A DNA stretch of 64,000 nt from Tricholoma matsutake. Taxonomy: Eukaryota; Basidiomycota; Agaricomycetes; Agaricales; Tricholomataceae. The notes beneath the pieces were generated by a model. It searched no databases, was not told where the DNA came from, and saw only the letters and a program-made list of their open reading frames with translations. The DNA lies in the NCBI GenBank assembly GCA_026075535.2, contig AP026543.1, positions 3,720,001 to 3,784,000 on the forward strand. Reading direction: 5' to 3'. Positions 11,433-22,154 of this stretch are shown here, piece after piece; the stretch's first letter is position 1, and every line of letters starts with the position of its first letter. A program made the translations under genes and the position numbers.

Positions 11433-11721
11433 TGTTGTAGGTATCCTGTTCTGCTATTCTTAATTTAGATACATCAACTACAGTCTTCCGCTATTCCATC
11501 GTTGACTACTTTAGTAATGTATTGTTATTATCCCACCTCAGTGTTTTACCATTCACTGAGGTGTAAGTTCTTATTCTATACTTCATTATATCTCATTACT
11601 TACTTGTAGTAGTCATACATTATTCTCCTTTAGGTACTACTACACAACTTAGTGTTTTACCATTCACTGAGGTTCATACATTATTCTCCTTTAGTCTCAA
11701 ATTTGGTACCTGCATTTCACA
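11433..11721 (+). repeat. 3' LTR of Copia-1
   Basis: 289 bp, direct repeat of 6292-6580, followed by GCTGG. Confidence 0.92.
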
Positions 11722-12770
11722 GCTGGGATATCAACCCCAGGGAAAAGTCTGTTATTTGGAAGAAATTATCTGATCTATTGTCATTATGGACTTAGCAAAT
11801 GCAATGCAGAAAGTGGAAAAAGAGATTGCAGATTACACAGGCTCTACCTTTGATTCCTACCATTTCTCCCTCATTCTCTGCTGTGTCCACACACACTCTT
11901 GAGGATCCTGTGATGCCTGTGTCCAAGTGTTTGAAAACATTGGGACAACCAAACACCAATGTGCTTTACGGTCCAGTAAACAGTAATGGCAACCCTCATG
12001 TGATTGCTAATGCAGCAATGGATCTTATATGAGATCTTCAACCTGCTGATGTGTACAGTGCTCAGTATGCCCCCAGACAAACAGGGGTAATCTCCATCTG
12101 CTTCTGTGATCACTCTAAGGTGGATCACTTCATATCTGCAATTGAAGAAAACCCACTCCTCCAAGGCCAGACAGCAATACCAGCAGGAGGAACAGTAGTA
12201 CAGTATGTATTGGAGCAGGTACTGGGAACATAGACCAACAGCAGGCTCCCATGCTTACCTCATTGGAGATCATTCATGGTGTTGGAAAGAGTTCTTGATG
12301 CAGGTAGACTGGTTCATAAAAAATGAACAAAATGTTCAGTGTTAATGGTAAATTGCATTATAGTCTACATGTAACAGTATGGAATGTCAATGGTAACCTG
12401 GTGTTGAAAATTTGGGACAATCATTTCTTAAAATTCATATTGTCATCTTCCTGCAAGAAACATAGCTCTGCCCTTCTCAGGAAGAAAATCTTCCACTACC
12501 AGATGGATATGTTCTAGAGGCTAGATCACAGCCGGATGGGAAAACATTCACAAGACAATGAGGTGGAATTGTAGTGCTCATTCCAAGGGGTACCTGGGAT
12601 GTTAGTAACGACACAGAGTCGGTAAATTTTGTTAAGAGGATATGGGCTAGAGGACATCCACAAGCCACCAATGTCATGTGGCATTACTTTTTGTGTGACT
12701 CCAGCTCCAAATCAGGAACACTAACCCTCTACATAGTTGAACACATTCTTTTTGACAGTTTTTTTCTGTA
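11722..12770 (+). pseudogene. EEP-type endonuclease relic, copy 1
   Basis: Decayed + strand gene directly right of Copia-1. At 12340-12620, with frameshifts and stops, it reads VTVWNVNGNLVLK, then LPLPDGYVLEARSRPDGK and RQWGGIVVLIPRGTWDV. These match the start of the endonuclease/exonuclease/phosphatase fold, where the Asn of WNVNGN is a metal-site residue. Upstream, about 11890-12230, is a longer ORF-like stretch (ANAAMDL, QYAPRQTGVISICF) that I take to be the N-terminal part of the same protein. EEP domains nick DNA in non-LTR retrotransposons; here no reverse transcriptase is visible. The gene was probably split by Copia-1, since the element's duplicated GCTGG lies at its left edge. Copy 2 is at 36505-46130. 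Confidence 0.6.
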
Positions 12771-14115
12771 AAATGTCTGCTATATCATGCAAGGATCTTA
12801 AATCCTCGATGGTTTATCTGGGAAATAAAACTGAGTGAGGAGATTCAAAATTAACACATGTAATATGTACCCTTCAAACTATATACACATTAAATAGGTT
12901 TTAATTAGTGGATGCAAGCACTTAAAAGAGGTGAGTCTTCTCAAGATCATTCATGAGAGATTCAGGAAGTACATAGTGCCCTTGGTACTTTCTTGCTGGC
13001 CATGCAGCTTGCTGTCCATTTAGACCCTTATCATAGGCATCCATGAATTGGCAGGCCCAGTTTGCAAACCTTTGACAAAGAGTCAATATCCTGATCTGGC
13101 TTGATCTAGCCGATCAGTAAAAGAGAACTGACATACTGGCACATTGATTCAATTGAAATAGAATTCAGTGCAGCCAACACATTCTGCTTGAGAGGATCTT
13201 CTTGAGATGACTCAGGGTTTAATCTGTAGAGGTGCTTTGCATAACCCCAGCACATTTCTATAAAATTAACTTCACAATGAAATTTTAGCAGAAAGATAAC
13301 CTTGAATCCATGGGCTATGCAGGCTGCTTCAAGGATTGTGTCAACATGGGAAAAGTCTGGCTGATTAAACAGCAGACGATGGCAGCAGCAGTTCACAGCA
13401 TTAGGGCTGCACTTGAAACCTTTGCATTCTGCTAATAACCTGCAGGCATGGGTAAAACTGCATTCCTCCAATATTATTGCCATCCCCTTGAAAACTCCTG
13501 CACAAGGGTGCCCAGCTGGAAAATACAATGGTTGAGGGGCTCCATCTGGTAGTGTACCATCACTCATTTGGATTTTGATTTTCTTGAGTGATCCATTGGG
13601 TGAGTAAACAGGTTTGCCATTGGCATCACACTTGGTAACCTCAATCATTCAATTTGAATCTGGCTTATCTGGTTTTGCAGTTGGTGTGAATTTTGGCATG
13701 TAGTGAGCTGATAGTGAGCCTTCTGGTTGCTTTAGATGGCTAGGTGGATTGTCATAAAATAGGAAGTGGTCATAGTCAGGAAAATGCTTGGTGAGGATGT
13801 CCATTGCAGCTTGAGCCTGTTCCTCAATGTGAAATATCCATCCTTATTTTCCCAGCCTCATCATGCAGTACACTGTCTTTCCATCTGGGGATTCCAGCCA
13901 TCCAAAGTCAGCTGGGACAAAATCAGCAACCATCAATGATGCACCTTTTGCATATGGTTTTGCAGGTGCATCTTTATGATACCATGCTTTTCTGTGTCGA
14001 TCATGTGCATAGAATATACTTTCATCATAAAACCAGGCCACCACATGATGGCCACTCTGCAGATTGATCTCTGGTGTGTTATCCTTTGTCCACATTTGCA
14101 TGCAAGACTTGATAT

Positions 14116-14385
14116 TGTTGGAATATTGAGTCGATACATGCGCTGATAGGAGATTGATTAGATAGAAGTCAGAACCGAGTAGCTAATTGTACTAATAATA
14201 GTTATCTATACCCTTTAGGTAGGTAAGTAGATAAGGGCAATGTATATAGTTAGGTAGATGATGAGGTGTTCCCTCATCGGATTGACCCAGATTATATCAT
14301 CGGTTACCCAACCTACTAGCCTCACTATCTAAGCCTTTGCTAGTTGTTCATTGCCTCTAGTCCCTGAACTGTCATAATTCTAACA
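14116..14385 (+). repeat. 5' LTR of E2
   Basis: 270 bp direct repeat of 15518-15787, TG...CA ends. Confidence 0.9.
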
Positions 14386-14634
14386 CAATCCAATCACACA
14401 CTACTACGATGTCCGACATATTCAAACAGGAAGTCATTGACATCCAGCACAAAATAGCTGAAGAACTGAGCAAACTCTGGACCAAAGCCACTGCCTGAGC
14501 CGGTGGTGTAGAAAGCATCTTCTGGGTTATCCAGGTCCTCTCCCTATTCCTTAATCTCACCAACTCTGTTGTGGGATTCTTCTGGGCACATATTGCTGCC
14601 CTCGAGGAAGACGTCGACTCCTTTGCCTCCTCTG

Positions 14635-15113
14635 TAAGGCAAGGCAGGGGTAGGGGTATACCCTTGTGTTTTTGGGCTAAGGGTATGAGGGGTAAGGATA
14701 GGGGTCTGGAAGTTCATACCCTTGCATACCCCTGTACCCTTACTAAGGGTACAGGGGTATGCCAGGGATATGCTTATGTAAGAATATTATTTGATTTTTT
14801 GACTCATATTCAAGATTTTCATCAATTAAATTCAGATTTTGGGATTGTCCAACATGATAATGGCTTTCATATGTTAATAAGAGGTATTAATATGTGATAT
14901 TAATAGTCAATACAATAGTTATCAACACTTTTCAAATGAATTTTGCTCTAAATATGTTGATTTTGTACCCAACGCTTGTACCCTTGACAAACCCTCCCAT
15001 ACCCTTGGCAACCCTTATATGTTTTCATACCCTTACCCCTAAGGGTAGGGTGTTCAGGGGTAGGGGTAAGGGTATGAGATTTGACACCCAGGGGTAACCC
15101 CTGCCTTGCCCTA
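14635..15113. mobile_element. hAT-like miniature element nested in E2
   Basis: 479 bp with inverted ends TAAGGCAAGGCAGGGGT and, on the other strand, TAGGGCAAGGCAGGGGT. The ends fit the hAT terminal pattern YARNG. Flanks are CTCCTCTG (14627-14634) and CTCCTCCA (15114-15121), an 8-bp duplication with two changes. The arms are rich in GGGTA-type motifs, and the centre is AT-rich. There is no transposase, so it would be mobilised by a hAT enzyme elsewhere. It interrupts the E2 gag. Confidence 0.75.
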
Positions 15114-15517
15114 CTCCTCCAAAGTGCCCATTACAGCTGCCCCTAACAACCAGCGCCCCTCAGTACAACCTTTGAAATCATGAAGATGTACCAAGTGTCA
15201 TGCCCGCGGTCATGCCAAAAGCAATTGCAAGACCGCCAACCCAGCTGCAATGAGATGGAGAGTAGCAGCAAATCAGCAAAGAAAGAAGGACATACAATTC
15301 TTTAATCCCCCTCTATCACTTGCACTCCCACATCCTATTCCCTATCATTACCAGCAACAAACTGCCGCCTTCACTCAGCTGCAAGTGAACTTTGCTGCTC
15401 TGGCAGCCGATGCCTCAGAATTGTGAAGATGGCAAACTCAATCAGCACACAATAAGTGTCAAGTCCATCACTCATCCTAGCTGCACCACCTTGGACCTTG
15501 TTTGGACTCAGGGAAGG

Positions 15518-15787
15518 TGTTGGAATATTGAATTGATACATGCACTGATAGGAGATTGATTAGATAGAAGTCAGAACCAAGTAGCTAATTGTACTAATAA
15601 TAGTTATCTATACCCTTTAGATAGGTAAGTAGATAAGGGCAATGTATATAGTTAGGTAGACGATGAGGTGTTCCCTCATTGGATTGACCTAGATTATATC
15701 ATTGGTTACCCAACCTACTAGCCTCGCTATCTAAGCCTTTGCTAGTCATTCATCACCTCTAGTCCCTGAACTGTCATAATTCTAACG
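15518..15787 (+). repeat. 3' LTR of E2
   Basis: 270 bp, ends CG where the 5' LTR ends CA, followed by GATAT. Confidence 0.88.
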
Positions 15788-17153
15788 GATATCCCTCCAC
15801 TGTGGCAGGAATTTATGATCATGATACCAGACCACATCTGCATGTTCATGACCATCAGCATATTGTCCTTTTTTGGGTGATTTCCACTGATACCCCAAAG
15901 TGTTCAGATAATGGCAGGCAGTTCTCTCAGAAATTGATTTTGTAATCCCATGCTTCTCTTTCACTTCCAGCTGTGTCAGATTCCATGACTTTCTGTGCCA
16001 TGATGTTGTTGCCAAGTTCTTGGAGATAAAGATTGATATCGGATGCAAGATCTTCATCAACCAACAGTGATTCATTCCAATCTCCATAAGGATTCACAGG
16101 AAGAACAGTGTGATCTGCAATAAACTGCCATGATAATTTGGAAAGTTGGCATACACAGTAGCAACCACGGCCAGTGGCAACTGTGGCCTGACATGCAGAT
16201 GCCCCCCATTTTTGGTATGTCAGAGACTGGGGTGTTGTGTAGAAATTCAGCATGTGCTGCATAGTATCCATTCTAATCTGGACAAAGGGATTCATGGTCT
16301 TTGAATCCTTGCCAGGATTGTCAAGGAGGGTGGAGCTTCACCTTCAAATCCTTTAGTGCATCTGCAGCCTGACTCTGTGTTGGTGCTTCCATAAGCTTTC
16401 ATTTTGATGTGTCAAGACACATCCCTGCATCCAGTGATGGCATGAATTCAGCATCAACTTGGCCAGTTCCAGCACTGTCACTTTTGACATCCATATTCAT
16501 GTCTTGAATTGTGTCATTATTTATCTCCTCCTCTTTGTCTGATTCACCATCCTCTGAGTTTGAGTCTGATATACCATGAGAATCTGATCCCTTGTCACCA
16601 TCACAACTTGACAATTGTGCACTCATGTCAATGTCATCAGATGCTGTGTTCTGCATCTGTATTGGTTTCTCAATATGGAATATATGGATGAATGATTGAG
16701 ATCCAGGTGAAAATGGCCCAGACAACTGACATGGAAAGTTTTCCTGATGTGATGGCATTGGCTTTGAGTTGTCATGCCAATTTGGCAGGTGTGTGTCGAT
16801 ATCTTGGATTTCATCCTGTGGCATCAGGGTGAGTGTAGGGCTTGGCTTGACACTCTGTAGCTCATTTTTAGTTGCCATGATACTTGCAGTTTGAACTTCC
16901 ATAAAACATACTGGTATGTTTTTCTTTCCCTCCACCCTCTTCCTTTTCTGTCACCACTTAACCAGGCTTCATGGCCTATTTCACTGTTCTCCATTCTTTG
17001 TAAAGCAAATTTTTGCTTCCATGGCATGCTATAACCTGTTGTGATGCATGTTTTATGTGTTGTGTCAATATTGACATGTTTTTGGAATCTCCACTTCGAC
17101 ATCAGATATTTGACTACATAAGTACTTAAAGTAGCTTAATTCAGACAACTTTT

Positions 17154-17408
17154 ATAGAAAATATCTGTATCTAGGTGGTTGTGGCAAGTACAAACTGCAT
17201 TTTCAGTGTTTTTTTTGCCTGATTTGGAGTTGTCACACTTTATTATGTGATGCTGGTGGCTTGTGGATGTCCTCTACCTTACCCCCTGTGGGATATCATT
17301 ACTATATATAAAAATAATTATGTAATTTCATAGACTAGCACTTTGCATGAATCTCACACATCAGTAATCTTGCATTTCAGTTTCCGTGGGTTATTTAACC
17401 TGAGAAAC
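17154..17408. repeat. 255-bp flanking direct repeat, left copy
   Basis: Runs from ATAGAAAATATC to CCTGAGAAAC directly left of LTR1 of E4. The same 255 bp follows LTR2 at 20838-21092. The two copies differ at two sites that I can see (TGATGC versus TGACGC, TTCCGTGG versus TTCCATGG), both CpG-type transitions. Confidence 0.9.
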
Positions 17409-17592
17409 TGTAAGAGTGCCTCTTACATCATCACTGTTATCACATGCCCCACCATTATCACATGTTATTCCAGTAGTATATAGTCTACACTTCAAGTACT
17501 TGTACTGTATTCTAGAATCCCCCCTTGAAATATATTAAGTTCCTTATAGTTCTCGGTCCCTGAGTGTTGGAAGCTTCAGCTTCCTTCCACTT
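17409..17592 (+). repeat. LTR1 of E4
   Basis: 184 bp. It contains the small palindrome GGAAGCTTCAGCTTCC near its right end and differs from LTR2 mainly by CTCGG versus CTTGG, a CpG transition. Confidence 0.8.
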
Positions 17593-18370
17593 TTTTTTTA
17601 TAATGAACTTACTATCCACACTCTCTAATCTCCCACAACATGTTCTTTTTCCAAAGTGAAACCGGCCCTGAGACTTCCAAAAATGACCAAATTTTTTTCA
17701 CCAACAATGGACCTTGACAATGCTGGACTATACCCACTACTCGCTTGCTCTCTCCCTCCCCTCAGCACCTCTCCCATCAACTCTGGAATTTTCCCACTCG
17801 ACTCATTCGGCGTTGCATGGCATCGTTCAATGGTCGTTTCTTCTCCTAACCCATGCCACTGAACATAACCCAGGCCACTTGCACCCCAGATAAGCGCCGT
17901 TTTGACACCACCCACATCTGACAACACCACCACATCATTAACGATGCCGTCGACACCTTTTGACACCCCTGGTTCACTGCCTACACCCCCATTTCCACCC
18001 TGTTGCCCCCAGCTCTCCCCTGTGCTCACTGTTCGCCACCTACATCACCATCTATCCCCACACACCCTTGCTCATTCCCAGTAGCCCTGATGTCCCTGTC
18101 CCCAACCTCAGTGTGCCCCTGACAGCCTGTAAACAAGCCGTTTCATTGGAACCTGCATGACTGCACCTGCCGTGTCACCAATGAAGCCCCCTGTCATCAA
18201 CGACAATCTAGGAGCCTCCCCACACATTCCAGTTATCAGCTCGTTCTCTAGGCCCCTTCTGCCCACCCCGAGCCCCCCTGTTCAACTGCCACGTTGCCAT
18301 CGACAATGGTGACAAACCCAACTGCAACCACCTGTGAAATGCCGACTAGGGCCGTGTCCACACCCAAACA

Positions 18371-19053
18371 GTGGCCACCACCTTGGAGAAGGCTACCCAT
18401 GCACCTGACAGCCCACGAGAATGGTCTACAGCCCAGCAGACTGAGTTGCACGACGACGAACAGACATGTTCATTGGGACGCATTGTCTATGCCCAGGAAC
18501 ACCCCCTATTCATCACCCATGCCTCGTTCCTTGCCTACGCACCCCAGCTCAGCTCAGACCCCCCGTAAATGACCTGTTTTGCCACCCCCTGTATCTTTCG
18601 CAACTACCAGTGCATATGACAAGTCTTTCAGATCCTTTTCATAGTTACTTCTACCCCTTCAGGACATCGCCTACTCAATGGAACCACCCTGCCAGTCCCA
18701 TCAACGACGCCCACAACATCAAGAACCACCACCACCACCCCTTCCCTTGCCCCAAACCAGTCCCAAAGACCTCGAAAAGGATGCCACACATGGCTGACTC
18801 CACTCACAGCCCCACAGCCGAGTTCCCGGCCTTTGTGTCGAGCCCTGAGGCCCACCATCCCTCTGCCACATCATGTCCAACAACGGCAACAAAAGCTGTT
18901 ACAACTACTGCCAAAACGACAACTTGGGCTACAGCTGGTACCCAGACAATGGCTACCACCTCGGAAATCGATTACCAGGTGCTAAATGACATACAGAGAT
19001 GGAGTACAGCCCTGAGGGCACAGTTACACGAGGACGAGAAGACGCGTTCGTAA
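18371..19053 (+). other. Duplicated ORF fragments within E4
   Basis: Two short reading frames share a peptide pattern: REWSTAQQTELHDDEQT (about 18415-18465) and QRWSTALRAQLHEDEKTRS (about 18993-19050). The similarity is also visible in the DNA, so they look like two copies of one captured or ancestral coding segment. I do not recognise the parent protein. The surrounding DNA is Pro/His/Thr-coding low-complexity sequence in every frame. Confidence 0.4.
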
Positions 19054-19444
19054 AAAATGTGTTGTCCGCTTGATGGAACAAACCCGCATGCCCCAGAACC
19101 CTAAACAAAAGTCAAGGAGCCCTACTGCACCATCCAGCTCACACCAACTCGATCCCCAAACCCCTGTTCCACACCTTGAGCCCCATGTCACCGTCGACAT
19201 GTTCATCAACGACAACCTGTACCATCCTCCCCACACCAGAAGCCCACCAGATTGCGCCCCTGGACCCGTTCAATACATCCAAACACCCTATGTGAACGCC
19301 ACGTCAACGTCAACAATGGTGTACTCTCCCTCTGGAATGCGAGCCACAGCAATGACAGGACAGCCTCGCTTCTAATACGATGACATCTCCGTCTTTCCTT
19401 CATTTCTTCGCTCATGCTGGGCATGTTCTTCTTCTTTCTTTTAC

Positions 19445-19800
19445 ATGCCAACAATGCAAGAGCCCCACTCCCCTTCCCATCCTCGTCGCCCTTCTGTTAT
19501 ATCCCTTCCAGCCCCTCCCACCGCTGCTTCTCTCTTATACAGAAGAGAGGAAGAAGCTTCTCCTACCATTCCTTATCCTGATGGCCCCATTCAGGTCATT
19601 CCTGGCATTTGGCTAGGCTCAGAGGATGATGCCCATGACTGGAAATCCCTTGTCGAACGCGGTATCAGATCCATCCTCAATGTCACAAAGGAAGTCGCTT
19701 CTCCTCTTGACTCTGCCATCGTCTCTCAGCCACTCCGTGCCATCACTTCGGCTCCCAACTTTCAAAATCTTGCAACTCTGTTTCTACTTATCATCGTCCC
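19445..19800 (+). pseudogene. Captured fragment of a dual-specificity phosphatase gene
   Basis: Within E4, an open frame reads YPDGPIQVIPGIWLGSEDD, then WKSLVERGIRSILNVTKE, then VASPLDSA and SQPLRAITSAPNFQ. This matches the N-terminal part of the DSPc domain of fungal dual-specificity (MSG5-like) phosphatases, where the IWLGS and SILNV strands precede the catalytic loop. The catalytic HCX5R segment is absent; the frame runs out near 19864 into low-complexity DNA. It is therefore a truncated copy taken from a host gene, not a working enzyme. No intron is visible inside the fragment, so capture through RNA or capture of a single exon are both possible. Confidence 0.72.
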
Positions 19801-20653
19801 ATACTTGCAAGAACATGTCGTATACTCGACGGGGCCCCCCAGCCAGCCCCAACATCTACAATGACAACCCAGACCACCTCCAGCCAGCCCCAACATCTAC
19901 AATGATGACCAAAACCACCTCCCACTGCACCCTGTTCCCCCCTGCTTGCCCCCGTTATCCACTGTGAGCCCACCAGACCCGCCATGTCATCGACGACAGC
20001 CATATCCCCTGCTCTGGCCCACTCTGGACCACGAGCTGCAGTCGGGAAATGATGGAGCACGCACCTAAACCCACAAGAGCACCCCCAGGACCTGCCCCAT
20101 CCACTCAGCTTGCCCCGAATCCCCTGGAAAGGTGCCCTTTTGCCAACCCCCATGTCTTGCACCCATGCCATGTCACTGACGACACCGTCCACACCCATGG
20201 AAGCTCCCTGTTCACCCCCCGTCCCCCTCTCACTGCCACTCACTGCCAATCTGCCCCAGCTCACCCCGGGTGCCATGTAAACACATCGTTTTGCCACCCC
20301 CCACCATGTCACTGTCCATGTCCCTGTCCCCAGCACCACATCACCCATGCACCATCACCACTGTCCTTGTCAATGCCTGTCCTTGTCCTTGCCCACCCTT
20401 GTGAACCCCTGCCATCGACATGTTTGTCAATGATTGTGACTCAGTGTTCTTTGGAGCACATAAAGTCACCCTTGGGTCCACATCCTCGTCAATACCTGTC
20501 GTCATCAATGCCCAGCCTGCCTTCATCAATGTGAACCCACCGTCATCCTTGTCAATTACCTACCCTTGTCAACACTGATCCTTGTCCTCATCAACACCAC
20601 TCCCAGTGACCTCACTACCCCCCCCCCAGTCATTTTTTTGGAGTATGAGAGAG

Positions 20654-20837
20654 TGTAAGAGTGCCTCTTACATCATCACTGTTATCACATGCCCCACCAT
20701 TATCACATGTTATTCCAGTAGTATATAGTCTACACTTCAAGTACTTGTACTGTATTCTAGAATCCCCCCTTGAAATATATTAAGTTCCTTATAGTTCTTG
20801 GTCCCTGAGTGTTGGAAGCTTCAGCTTCCTTCCACTT
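20654..20837 (+). repeat. LTR2 of E4
   Basis: 184 bp direct repeat of 17409-17592. It passes straight into the right copy of the 255-bp flanking repeat. Confidence 0.8.
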
Positions 20838-21092
20838 ATAGAAAATATCTGTATCTAGGTGGTTGTGGCAAGTACAAACTGCATTTTCAGTGTTTTTTTT
20901 GCCTGATTTGGAGTTGTCACACTTTATTATGTGACGCTGGTGGCTTGTGGATGTCCTCTACCTTACCCCCTGTGGGATATCATTACTATATATAAAAATA
21001 ATTATGTAATTTCATAGACTAGCACTTTGCATGAATCTCACACATCAGTAATCTTGCATTTCAGTTTCCATGGGTTATTTAACCTGAGAAAC
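20838..21092. repeat. 255-bp flanking direct repeat, right copy
   Basis: Direct copy of 17154-17408, beginning ATAGAAAATATC at the edge of LTR2 and ending CCTGAGAAAC. Confidence 0.9.
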
Positions 21093-21718
21093 CTCTAAAA
21101 ACTAGCTAAAACTTTGAAACTTGGGAACTTGATGACCTATGTCCCTTTTCTCTGAAACCCAACATGGGAACCACAAGGCAAAAACCTAGAAAACCAGATA
21201 TTATATAACACAAATACATTTTCACATAATTGTAAGTTAACAGTAATAGTTGTACTTAGGCGACACAGGGCACGCCGGGAAATAAGTAATTAATGGTTAG
21301 AGGGTTTATATACCTGGAGAAGCACACAGACCATTTGACATTGTTTGTTAGCTTATCATATATCTCGCATCACATTGATATCATGACAAATATTGCGACA
21401 TGGTCTGTGCATGTCATTGGGTAGATAAACCTTTCACACATGTGCACTTGTGTTCCCCAACAGTAGTTAGTCATATGTACAATTATAATTGTCAGTTTCC
21501 TGGTTTTCAGTTTTTCAGTTTCGAGAAACCAAGAAACCGATGAAAACCATTGAAAACCCGGAATCTATTTTGCAATTTTACTGATGCACCGCCAGCCTCT
21601 GGAAGCATATTGGAGGTTGCGGCACTCCAAATGAAACTATTGACAAATAAATATGTTCCATATCTAAGTTCCATGAAATACATGTACCCATGCAGTCTTG
21701 CACCCTTGGTAACCACAG
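21093..21718. other. Degenerate transposon DNA left of Gypsy-A
   Basis: No intact gene. A promoter-like piece, TTTATATACC followed by GCACACAGACCATTTG (21305-21337), recurs at 37375-37409. On the complement strand, 21718 downward may continue the C-terminal zinc-binding region of the P-like transposase that breaks off at 27966, because the CACAG duplication joins the two sides. That link is weak. Confidence 0.4.
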
Positions 21719-22143
21719 TGTTAGGGTGACACCCACTATCTGCTAGCTAAGACTGTGTGGGTTCTCTCTACAAGAAGGGGGTGGGATCCGCGCTCATGAT
21801 GGGGGGTTTGATGGTTTTGATGCGAGGGGTTATTAATAGGTGAGTTTGTTGACAAAGGCCTTTCACACTGAAAACGTAGGTGGAATACCTATGAAAACGT
21901 AGGTGGAATACCTAAGAGAACACAACTGGGGTTCCCTAGGCATATATTTAGGGTTTATATACTATGTTACATATATTGTACATTGTTGTTACCAACGCAT
22001 TCGCACATGCACGTACATATTGATGCGTGTGAAATAAAATTCTCATGCTATCAAAGTGTAGCATAATTTGGCGTCATGTAGCGTAATTCAACATAATAAA
22101 ATAAAAATGAAATTTTATTAGGTAATGGGGTGGTTTCCTAACA
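21719..22143 (-). repeat. 3' LTR of Gypsy-A with 23-bp tandem duplication
   Basis: 425 bp. The 23-bp unit beginning GAAAACGTAGG occurs twice (21870-21892 and 21893-21915) but once in the partner LTR. Confidence 0.92.
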
Positions 22144-22154
22144 TTACCCCCCTT

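Larger units (their letters stand above)
6292..11721 (+). mobile_element. Ty1/copia retrotransposon (Copia-1), inactivated
   Basis: A full-length 5430-bp element: 289-bp LTRs at 6292..6580 and 11433..11721 (TGTTGTAGG...TTTCACA) and target duplication GCTGG at 6287-6291 and 11722-11726. A primer site follows the 5' LTR directly and a polypurine tract (CAAGGGGGAG) precedes the 3' LTR. Gene order is gag, protease, integrase, reverse transcriptase, RNase H, which defines copia. The coding region carries six in-frame TGA stops and one frameshift. A solo gypsy LTR is inserted between integrase and reverse transcriptase. The flanks read into an EEP-type endonuclease relic to the right, so the insertion split an older element. 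Confidence 0.95.
14116..15787 (+). mobile_element. Gag-remnant LTR element E2, no pol
   Basis: Two 270-bp LTRs (14116..14385 and 15518..15787) begin TGTTGGAATATTG; the first ends TCTAACA and the second TCTAACG. Target duplication GATAT lies at 14111-14115 and 15788-15792, inside DDE transposase copy 2. A purine tract (CAGGGAAGG) abuts the 3' LTR. The interior, minus a nested MITE, is only about 650 bp. It encodes a decayed gag beginning at ATG 14409 and, after the MITE, a C-X2-C-X4-H-X4-C zinc knuckle (CTKCHARGHAKSNC, near 15190-15231). Internal stops include TGA at 14496. No pol sequence is present. It is a second family of short gag-bearing LTR elements, distinct from E1. Confidence 0.88.
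12922..17097 (-). pseudogene. DDE transposase relic, copy 2 (split by LTR element E2)
   Basis: The better preserved copy of the same transposase as at 2992-5690, on the complement strand. The N-terminal region (about 16935-16399) is acidic and Ser-rich. A conserved block follows at 16295-15927 (IRMDTMQHMLNFYTTPQ, DLASDINLYLQELG), then GYQWKSPKKGQYADGHEHAD near 15890-15840. After E2 come the first catalytic Asp in FYDESIFYAHDR (about 14030), the second in LFYDNPPSHLK (about 13830), and the Glu in VNFIEMCWGYAKHLYR (about 13250). A last exon after an intron ends AAWPARKYQGHYVLPESL with TAA at 12922. All three catalytic acids survive, but frameshifts and stops break the frame. Tc1/mariner-type cut-and-paste activity is expected for the intact family. 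Terminal inverted repeats were not identified. Confidence 0.8.
17409..20837 (+). mobile_element. Large LTR element E4 without gag or pol, carrying a phosphatase fragment
   Basis: Two near-identical 184-bp direct repeats (17409..17592 and 20654..20837) begin TGTAAGAGTGCC and end near TTCCACTT. A purine-rich tract (GGAGTATGAGAGAG) precedes the second. They enclose about 3.06 kb of C-rich, low-complexity DNA with no gag or pol motif, as in large retrotransposon derivatives (LARDs). The interior holds a fragment of a host dual-specificity phosphatase gene at about 19445-19800. The element lacks the usual 5-bp target duplication. Instead a 255-bp repeat lies on both sides. Classification as an LTR element rests on the repeat pair and purine tract only; a composite or recombinant structure is possible. 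Confidence 0.65.

Noticed and set aside
14641..15100. GGGTA/TACCC-rich tracts (also 28500-28600 and 29390-29460) resembling interstitial telomere repeats
   Set aside because: They are irregular, face both directions, and lie within bounded hAT-like elements with 8-bp duplications. They are better seen as subterminal repeats.
17597..19440. Long Pro/Thr-rich ORFs on both strands as possible secreted mucin-like or effector proteins
   Set aside because: They are products of C-rich low-complexity DNA between two LTR-like repeats, with no signal peptide and no consistent frame.
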